DNA of 64,000 nt. It comes from Hericium rajendrae. Lineage: Eukaryota > Basidiomycota > Agaricomycetes > Russulales > Hericiaceae. Positions within the stretch are counted from its first letter, which is position 1; every line of letters starts with the position of its first letter. The notes beneath the pieces are model-generated. The model searched no databases and was not told where the DNA came from. It was given only the letters and a program-made list of their open reading frames with translations. Location of the stretch: contig CM065881.1 of assembly GCA_033439255.1 (NCBI GenBank), forward strand, positions 744,001-808,000, written 5' to 3'. Positions 56,626 to 64,000 of the stretch are shown piece after piece. Both the position numbers and the translations under genes were made by a program.

Positions 56626-58370
56626 GGCCGCTAGACGTCTTTGCGATTGCCTCAGATGGCCTTAGAGTCCCGGGGCGACACGTTGACGATAGACACGGGT
56701 GGTAAGGTCGACAAGGCCAGTTTTGAGGAGGAGGAGGATACGAAGCTGGGCGTCGCGCTGAGCTGGCTCGACGCTGTAGACGTGTCGCGGGAAGCCGCAC
56801 GTGCTCCTTCTATTCTTATCTTAGCACTCTTATCCGTCACGTCTGCAGCTTAAACTTTGCTTTCGTCCTTCAGTAACACGGTAAGTGACTCTTCGTTCCA
56901 ATAAAAGTGTACTGCAGGGTAGCTGGATTGAATGTCGTCAACATTTTAAAAAAATTTCCTGGTCATTGAAGTGGCCCTTACTCCGGATCCTGTCTTGTAC
57001 TTCTGCCTTGTACTGATTCCTAAAAATTCACCGCAGACACGAATGGGGATCACTTTCCGCTCAGATCGCATACTATCCCCTTCGACTAGTCCTCCAACAA
57101 GTCACAGTCGTGCAGAAGAAGTTGTTCAGACGATGCGACGCTGCCGTACGCGGTTTTGATCTTTCGATCACCTCGGGCGAGGCTGTGGATCATGGGGGAC
57201 TTCGCGGAAGACCAGCACGCGTACTTACGTGCACTGTTCAGTGTTATGCCCACGCCGCGTCTCCGAGGATTTGAGTGCGTCAGGCAACTTCCATTCAATC
57301 TGCTGCCTATGCTTTCTCCATATGTCGTCACTGGAGAGACCAGACCCAAACCTTCGAGCCCAGGACTGCCCTGAAACACGTCAAATTAACTTTCTGGACA
57401 GGATGCCTTGAGCTTTTTGTCAATCTATCATCCGGCATATACAGCTGCTATACATGACTGGACATGACTCTAGGTTCTTTTCCACCAGATGACGCGCGAG
57501 ACATTGACCAATATTAATCATGTCTGTCATCAACCCCTCTATTCTGCCCAAATTTCGAACACAAACAAATGCGGGCGAAGATTGGTCGCCGGTCACTAAC
57601 CGTGGTCGTCGACGCTGGCCAGAACATTCGATATGGGATTGTTTGATCCTATAGGGTCATCACGGCACCAAGGTACTGCTAGCGCTTCTTGGTGTCGATT
57701 TGATGCTCCTTGTATCACTTGAATTTGACCATCCCACGATGAGTACAGCCCATGCATGATGAACTGAGCGAGCGGACGAACGATTACAGGAGGAATTGAC
57801 ATCATTATGATTCCCACACTGTTCCGGTCACACCACCAACGGATTGTCGTCGCGAGGTCCACCAATCGCTCGCAAAATTCTTTATGTGTTGTAAGCACGG
57901 CTGACTCGGAGGTAATTGTGATGATGACTCTTAATGCTGTAAGGTTGTCGATGTGGGCCGCAGAAGCTCAGCTGATTCTTGAACGTGGCATTTCCTGTCA
58001 AATTTGTTCACGTCACTTGGTTGGGGTTCCTTCTTCCTTCCTAACCCTCCATCTTGAGCCAAACAATCTTTGTTCGTTCCCACAGAAAGTAAGCAAAGAC
58101 CCTTATATGCTCCTCGCACGTTTTGGCCGGCATGACCATTTATAACGTTAAGTTATGATATGCAGAATTTAGGCGCGCCCACGAGTTTCATTGACAAGAT
58201 CTCGATTTGATTCCTACCGGTCCCAGATCACTCCCAGATCTCGTGCCTTCAGGACTCTCCTCAAAAAGAGGAATGCCATGTCACGGATAGCCTTTTCTCT
58301 CCCTCACCCACCTAACTCATGACAGGCCCTCCTCTTGCCTTACCGCTTCCTTGATTGAAGCCCCGGTGCG
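56626..58370. other. gene-less stretch
   Basis: The left part should hold the STT3 promoter, and a 62-codon open frame at 56652-56840 (minus) could be an upstream frame in its leader. The rest shows no supported gene; small frames around 57100-58100 on either strand have no recognisable motif. Confidence 0.4.
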
Positions 58371-60234
58371 ATGGTCATGGAGGATCTTAGGAACACTCTA
58401 GCCGCTGTGCTCATCGGAAACTTCGTCGCGATTATGTGCGTACATCGTTTTGGCATTCCCGGATGTATTCACCGGAGTCTGGTGAGCAGGCTTTACGGAA
58501 TCACGACGCTGCAGTCGTATACATATAGCCAAGACTTCCCCGCGGATCCGGCCCCGCTCAAAATGCTTGTAAGTGCCTACCCATGATCGCGCTGCCTCTG
58601 CCCCGATCATTTCGTTTCTTGTGAAGGTCCTTAGTGTATGGTGCGTTTGCGTCCTTATTAGGCCAAGATGGTACCTACCTAGGCGTTTATTTGTCCAAAT
58701 ACGCAGGGTAATTGAAACCGTCCACTCCGTGTTCTGCCTGTGCGGCATATACTCCATGTTCGTCACGAACTTTGGCAATCATTCCGCGCCGAACCAGATC
58801 TATTGGTGCGTGCTCAGCTTTAACTCCGCCGTCCCGCCGTGAACCCAAAAAAAAAAATAGGTCGCAGGCAGTACGTTGTCATCACGCTGCACTCCCATGC
58901 CGTTCAAGTACTGATGATGGTCGTCGTCTGTGTGTCAGGCGCTAATCCAAGCAGGAGTACGCCCCATCGCTTTTTTCTTCCTTCGTTGTTACTGATATCT
59001 GATTGGTTTACAGGTCATCGTCATGTTTTTAGTACACTGGTGCGTGAACCACTTCACAATCTTCTCGTGGCTATTCACATGCGTACCCTGCATCATTAGC
59101 TACTTTTCTCGGCGCGTCTGGATGAGTTAGTCTGTTTGTATGATGAACGGTAGCGCCCGGTTTCTTACTTTTGTGGCGTTGACAGTTGGCAAAAGTCCGC
59201 GGCTCCTCGTTGGTGTCATCGTACGCTTTCCCCTCTCCTCTCCTCATTAGGTTTACCAACTCAAGTTGCAGCTCGTCTTCGCGGCCCTCCATATTGGTCG
59301 GTGTAAAGCTCTTACCCTCACCTCAACTAACCGACAGCACAGGATTCGGCATCGGCACATACGCAGTAACGTACGCGCTTGCCGCTCTCATCCATTCATC
59401 GGGACCCACATAAATCCTCCACAGATTCAGACACGACCGCTGGGAAACGTTCCGCGCACAGACGATTTCCAAGGTACTTCCCCCGGCATGCCCTCTCCGA
59501 GCCTACTTGACGCGGCCAGATTATGATTTGCGGCGGCCTCAGCAGCGCGTGCGCCGCGGACCTGCTTATCACGGGCGCGCTGTTCTACTACCTGCGCCAG
59601 CGGCGCAGCGCCCAGCAGTGCGTGCTGCCCACTGACTGACTGAACATTGTTGAGCGTGCCCGGCAGGAGTTTCGATAACGCGTTGAGCAGCCTCACATTC
59701 TACGTCGTCTCGACGGGCTTCTCGACAGCTGTGCTGTCGGTGTCGACGCTTGCAACCGTGCGTGGTTTTCCTGCTTGCAGTCTACTTGGTGGTGAAGGTA
59801 TTCGGGTAGTTCATGCTTGTCCCGCACGGCGGCGTCTTCCTCGGGCTCGCGTCCATCCAGAGCAAAGGTGCGCTTGCTCCATAGAAGCTCCATCCTCCCC
59901 CTTCTGACATTCTCTTGTCACGTAGCATACGCAAACGCCTTCCTTACCAAGTAGGCTTCCATCCCTCTGATGCGTTTCCTGTCGCTGACGAAATGCACCA
60001 GCCTGAACGCGCGGCAGACAATCCGCAATCGCATGCTGCGCTCAACGGGTGGCGCGCCCTTCTCCGATGACGACACCGTCTCGGCCGAGTTCACGAGCGT
60101 GCTCCTCAGTGGGATCAAGACCACCACGCGAGTGCGTCTCCGTCCCTCTCCCTCAGACGAGCTTTTTTAACCTGACATTGGGCTTTCAGCATCGCGGGAC
60201 GACGGCCTTCAGTGCAGAGTTATCTCCGATGTAG
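58371..60234 (+). CDS. DUF6534 multi-helix membrane protein (third copy)
   Basis: Same family as the two minus-strand genes at 17-26 kb. It starts MVMEDLRNTLAAVLIGNFVA at 58371 (or at the next ATG, 58377). Here the LYG residues sit at the front of a longer exon (LYGITTLQSYTYSQDFPADP), not on a separate 11-nt exon. Next come VIETVHSVFCLCGIYSMFVT with NFGNHSAPNQIYW, then VIVMFLVHC and YFSRRVWM. The DUF6534 block includes SSACAADLLITGALFYYLRQ, RSFDNALSSLTFYVVSTGF, KAYANAFLTNLNARQTIRN and a hydrophilic tail. The last exon ends HRGTTAFSAELSPM with a stop at 60232-60234. Exons in the middle (about 58860-59050 and 59180-59420) are not fully resolved. It is more diverged than the other two copies. 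Probably functional; function unknown. Confidence 0.78.
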
Positions 60235-60854
60235 CGGGGTGGTGCAGGGATAAGTGTGGCTAGACATGTAGCGGCGATAGGTCAGAAATCTGTAACATAA
60301 TCTGTGTTTCACATCGACAATGGTATATCATAAAGCAAGGGGACATGCACTGGGCATTTTGACAGAGACCGTGGTGCAATCCGAAACTCGAGCTACATAG
60401 CAAAGTGAATACTTATCAACTTTGGTCCTCAACGAAATCCATGATGTACTCAGCTCTACGTTCGGCCGCAAAGCAAGCCAATCAGTCACTTGAGAATGAT
60501 ACATACGTAACGAGCAATGCGTAGAAACAACCAGACTCCAAACCAGCCCCTCCTCCGAGTCTTGAGGTGATTTCGATAGCGTAGATAACATATGATCTAA
60601 TCTAATCTAATATTATGTTGATTACCAATGACCTGATATTGACCTCGACTCTCCAGAGGGACTGGCAAAAGACGTCAAGCGCCCAACGCCACACACGATG
60701 AGTAATACGATTTGACGCACTTCGACGCGTCGCGTCTCTACTCTGGTACTGGCGCACAGCGCGACGAAGCATTCTGGCTCGACAACTAAGCACATTCCTT
60801 TTAACTTATATATCAATGGACACTCATTAATAACTTACCATTCCTTCTCTTTCC
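60235..60854. other. intergenic region
   Basis: No coding frame that I can support. It would contain the missing first exon of the helicase if that exists, but I find no ATG with a usable splice site. Confidence 0.4.
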
Positions 60855-63800
60855 AAGATCAGGAAGGCTGCCGTGGAGCAGCTAGGCAAGTGCCCCTGCC
60901 TTTGGCAGCTATGCATCGGAGAAGCTCTCATTCGACAGTCCGGAGATGTCATTTCTATTGCTGCTACGGGCGATGGGAAGACCCTTACATTCTGGTTGCC
61001 ACTCTTATTCAGCAAGCACGGTATCCTGATTATCATCACAGCACTGAATCAGCTCGGAAAGCAAAATGAGCGGCAGCTGCATGATCTTGGCATCTGCTCG
61101 ATTGCAGTCAACAGGGAGAATGCAACGACCGAAACCTTCATCCCTTCCTGCAGATTTTACTCGAGTTCTCATTTTATTTCATAGGACATTCGAAGCAGTA
61201 AACACCGCGTCATCATCATCAACCCGGAGATTCTCATGAAGGACGACGGACACTTCCAGACGCTGCTGAAGGACAAGCACTTTGCCTCGTGCATCCTTTC
61301 TGTTATCGTTGATGAAGCGCAATGTATCAGTCAATGGGGAGCATTCCGTGATGAGTATCGGGAAATTGGATGTCTACGACACTTTCTCCCTGAAGAGACT
61401 GTCTTCTATCCGACATCTGCTACGTTGCCCGATCTCGTCTTAACAGATGTAAAGCGAGTGTTAGGAATTTCGTCAGGAAAATATGTGATGTTCCATAGGT
61501 CAAATGATCGACCCAATGTTCACCTTGTCATCCGCAAGATGCAGTTCGCGCAGAATAGCTATATGGATCTTGCATTTCTCGTACAGGATTGGCAGCCAGG
61601 AGACGAGCCACCACCAAAATTTCTAGTCTTCTTTGACAGCATGAAGGAGGCAGAAGCTGCCACTCATTACCTGCGCAGCTTGCTCCCGGAAGACTATCAG
61701 GACAAGATCAAGTGGTTCCACTCAGTCATGACGCCCGATTTTCGAGAAAGCGAGGCAGATTCACTCCGGGCATACCTTTCGTGGGGGGATCTTTCAACCG
61801 ACTCATTTGGGATGGTACGCTTGTCATTCCCAGGAGACTTATGTTATTGCTGATCGCGTATATGTAGGGTCTTGATCTACCGGATATCTGTATGGTCGTA
61901 CAGTGGAAAGCCAATGTGAATCTAGTCAAACTCTGTCAGCGCTTTGGAAGAGCTGCAAGAGATCCATCATTGACCGCCACTGCCATCATATTCGTCGAAC
62001 CAAAATACTTTGATGATGAGCGAAAAGCAAAAGTCGTAGCGAAAGAAGGTAAAGCTCTGAAGGTAGCGAAGAAGCGGAAAGCGGCGGATGACCAAGTGAA
62101 ATTAGAACCCAAGAAAGCACGCAAACTCGGTGGACAAGCTGAACGCACTGAACAATCATCGACTACAGTCCAATTACAACCACCGTTAGCTGTTTCGGGG
62201 GGCGGGGGCATCGATAGCGGTTCAGACGCAAGTCAGAAGGCGACTGAGGCCGAGGAACTTCGCCGAGCACTCTTCAAACAAGAGCCACCAAAGGATAGTC
62301 GCAATGGAAAGAACCTCGCCGAGCTGACCGTTGATCCTGCACTCGATGACTTTATCAATGCAGAAGGGAGGGGTTACAAGTGTCGACGACGTGTTTGGAC
62401 ACTGTTTTTCAGAAACGACCAGCTGACAGGTGCGCCACTCTGATCCCATTCCCCACGTTCACACCCATGTTGAAGTTCACACTCCCACAGACGAATCCAA
62501 TGCTCTTTGCTGTACTCACCTTGTACGTTCGTGTCTGGATTGCGAAACTGGCGCTAGCTGTCCTCGCTGTGCACCCAAGAAGCCGACTCTTTGCTGCGAT
62601 CTTTGTAGCCCTGGAGAATTCAATACGAAGTTCACAGTCGCTCCAGCCAGCAAGGCAATCCATCTTCCCCGTCGGGCTACCGTGAAGAAATACTCACCAA
62701 ACCGCGCAGACATGGAGCTTCAGCAGGCTTTGCTTAACTGGAGACGCCAGCGTGCAAGCCAGGTCCTTGACAAGGCCAACTTCACTGACTACGGACCCGC
62801 CCTGTTCATGCCGCCGACAGTCATGCAACACCTTCTCGACTGCGCTCATGCTCAGAAGCTTCGCGTCGCAAGCGACATCCAGATGGAGACGAAGTGGAAA
62901 CGGGCATCCGACTATGCCGATGAACTACTGGTGCTCATCCATTCGTATATCAAACCCGCCGAAGCTCACGTTGCCAGCGGATTGGAGCCTGCGACGCAGT
63001 CGCTCGTCCTCATCGAGCAAAGCATGTCGACTATCAATACAAACTCAACGGTCAGCACCCTCAATGACGACACCACCGGAGAAGGTTCACAGCCCAAAGC
63101 GAAACGACAGTGCAGTGCGTGCCACGAGTTCGGGCACAACAGTGAGCTTTCATCCTGCTTCGCGCCGACATTCATTGTTGATTGGTACTACTTCTCGCAG
63201 AATCAAACCGCAATTGTCCCAAATACTTTCAGTCACATGCAACGTCGTCGTCAATGTTCAGCGAGAATAAGGTGGTGCCGGCAGTACTTACCATGCCAAG
63301 CAGGGCACCGCAGCCCATGGCCAGTTCGTCCTCAAGTACTCAGACCACCATCGCCCATATTGCATCCGCTTGTGCGTTTCACTTTTCGGTACATTGTTCT
63401 CTTCGAGTTGTGGCTTATTCTTTCATATCCTCGTTGCCAGCTCGCTTTCGAATGCCGCCCTACATGGAGCCGGCAATCTTACATTCACCCATCTTCTCGC
63501 GTCCCCCTGTCTCCATAGACGACTCTCGAGTACCATTCTCCTACAATATACCCTCATCCTTTCCACAGGAGTCATCTCAGTCTATCATCTCGGGCAGCAG
63601 CACGCAGCCAATCACATCGCCAGACATCATCGTGGCATCACTCACTCCGATTGTCCCCTCAATGCAAGGCCCAACCTTCGGCACCATACCTATACCTTTC
63701 TACTCCGCACGGTCATACGCTGGCACTTGTGATATAATGTCCTTTCCTTCTGTTGCTCTTGATCACATGATTCACCGTCCTTCACGCAATCCAGCCTCCC

Positions 63801-63859
63801 TTGTTAATACGATTCACGGGTGGACACCCAACGTCAATACCTACATTATACAGCACTGA
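60855..63859 (+). CDS. RecQ-like DNA helicase, apparently lacking its 5' end
   Basis: Superfamily 2 helicase of the RecQ-like group that is expanded in Agaricomycetes. The first aligned residues are IRKAAVEQLGKCPCLWQLCI at 60858; no upstream ATG fits. Motif I is AATGDGKTLTFW (P-loop), motif Ia region TALNQLGKQN, motif II VDEAQCISQWG (DEAQ, not the usual DEAH), motif III PTSATLP, and motif VI QRFGRAARD. An exon junction at about 61862 gives FGM then GLDLPDICMVVQW. C-terminal to the motor are Lys-rich and Ser-rich segments, a Cys-rich part (CLDCETGASCPRCAPKKPTL), and helices (DMELQQALLNWRRQRASQVL). A zinc knuckle, CSACHEFGHN joined across an intron to SNRNCPKY, precedes a Ser/Pro tail ending at 63859. 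The junction near 61133-61183 has a good AG acceptor but no GT donor. With the missing start, this suggests the gene may be dying. Confidence 0.7.
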
Positions 63860-64000
63860 TTTCCTCTCTAGAGGATGCGGTACGTTGCTATACATGTCCG
63901 CGCGCTGTTTTTGCTGATCGACGCTTTCAGTTTCACCACTTAAACGTTCTACTAATTCTTGCGCGCTGCACATGCTGTGTACAGTGCGCATGTCCAGGTG

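Noticed and set aside
1-64000. CRISPR arrays, operons or other prokaryote-type systems
   Set aside because: No spaced direct repeats. The genes are intron-rich and eukaryotic in structure.

Overview
The window looks like nuclear DNA of a mushroom-forming basidiomycete (Agaricomycetes). Genes carry many introns of about 45-70 nt, often with a CTAA(C/T) branch site. The gene families present are typical of that class: expanded F-box-like genes, DUF6534 membrane proteins, a P450, a basidiomycete RecQ-like helicase and a chromodomain Ty3/Gypsy element. All coordinates come from reading the sequence. Family names come from recognising motifs, not from a search.

Layout: 1-2960 is the 3' part of a coiled-coil protein gene. 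3.9-14.4 kb is an F-box-like cluster in several stages of decay (frameshifted, heavily broken, one stop, intact), with an orphan seven-helix-like membrane protein gene ('copy A') inside it. 17.2-25.8 kb has two DUF6534 membrane protein genes on the minus strand flanking a cytochrome P450. 26.7-41.3 kb is a conserved housekeeping block: NTO1/BRPF chromatin reader, RNase H2 subunit C, a disordered protein, an ER PDI-like thioredoxin with KDEL, and an HDA1-type histone deacetylase with an Arb2 domain. 41.3-44.8 kb shows no recognisable gene. 44.8-53.5 kb is a second membrane protein gene ('copy B', paralogue of copy A), split by a young-looking 7.1-kb LTR retrotransposon on the minus strand. 53.8-56.6 kb is STT3, the oligosaccharyltransferase catalytic subunit. 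58.4-60.2 kb is a third DUF6534 gene. 60.9-63.9 kb is a RecQ-like helicase, apparently lacking its 5' end.

Working together: NTO1 (reader of acetylated and methylated chromatin in a histone acetyltransferase complex) and HDA1 (deacetylase) act on opposite sides of histone acetylation. STT3 and the KDEL-tagged PDI-like protein both act in the ER on secretory proteins. The F-box, DUF6534 and P450 genes are accessory families that turn over quickly, and the decay seen here fits that.

The most striking signals are these. (1) A conserved ladder of micro-exons (11, 10, 18 and 26 nt) is shared by two DUF6534 paralogues. (2) Catalytic motifs sit on micro-exons in HDA1 (14 nt) and STT3 (18 nt). (3) Copy B contains about 740 bp with no CpG at all, next to a CpG-rich retroelement. 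(4) The retroelement has a 10-nt match between its primer-binding site and the predicted 5' end of its own RNA, as in self-priming Tf1/sushi elements. I found no CRISPR, no operon-like system and no clearly new multi-gene pathway.
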